A DNA stretch of 6,441 bases from JABDBK01 sp964453575 (GTDB taxonomy: Bacteria > Pseudomonadota > Gammaproteobacteria > DSM-16500): NCBI GenBank assembly GCA_964453575.1, contig CAYVRW010000114.1:1-6441 (forward strand), read 5' to 3'. This document shows positions 6,383-6,441 of this stretch, in pieces. A model generated the notes under the pieces. That model was not told the origin of the DNA, did not search any database, and saw only the letters and a program-made list of their open reading frames with translations. The stretch's first letter is position 1. Each line of letters begins with the position of its first letter. Both the position numbers and the translations under genes were made by a program.

Positions 6383-6441
6383 TCACATAACATACATCAA
6401 TCCTTCAATTATTGTCGTTCCTAATCCATCATTCCTTCTTT

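Noticed and set aside
6384..6441. Partial - strand coding sequence entering from the right edge (a frame ending in TAG at 6421-6423)
   Set aside because: Only six codons are visible before the stop, which is too few to tell from chance.

Overview
The window is a compact piece of a Dot/Icm (type IVB) secretion locus with seven intact genes. On the + strand are icmV and dotA. On the - strand is dotD-dotC-dotB, transcribed from right to left. The right end carries icmT and icmS on the + strand. All seven products were recognised from remembered sequence features of the Legionella/Coxiella families (Walker motifs, lipoboxes, conserved C-termini, lengths, gene order), not from a database search. 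The moderate-to-low GC content, the close resemblance to Legionella and Coxiella proteins, and the complete core set point to a gammaproteobacterium of the order Legionellales. It is probably an intracellular or protist-associated relative of Coxiella or Legionella. The exact genus cannot be read from the window.

Layout. Positions 1-75 hold a palindromic repeat with a perfect 22-bp inverted repeat. A short leader with 11-bp-phased TAA motifs follows, then icmV and dotA, which overlap by one base (TAATG). dotA converges on dotB with only 5 bases between the stop codons. dotB, dotC and dotD form an opposite-strand operon: dotC and dotB overlap by 8 bases, and dotD and dotC are 23 bases apart. 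A 174-base divergent spacer separates dotD from icmT and holds a clear TATAAT box. icmT and icmS are 11 bases apart. After icmS come a strong hairpin and a purine mirror repeat, and no further gene is visible to the end of the window.

How the genes work together. DotC and DotD are outer-membrane lipoproteins of the core complex that help place DotH in the outer membrane. DotA, IcmV and IcmT are inner-membrane proteins. DotB is the cytoplasmic hexameric ATPase that docks on the machine and energises it. IcmS is the small chaperone that, with IcmW, delivers a subset of effectors to the DotL coupling complex. The system exports effectors into a eukaryotic host cell.

This is a known system, not an undescribed one. 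The points worth a second look are local: a shortened DotA whose periplasmic domain is rich in cysteine, proline and glycine; the joining of dotDCB to icmTS, which lie in separate regions in Legionella; the phased repeats before icmV; the gene-end collision of dotA and dotB; and the two hairpin repeats that bracket the cluster.
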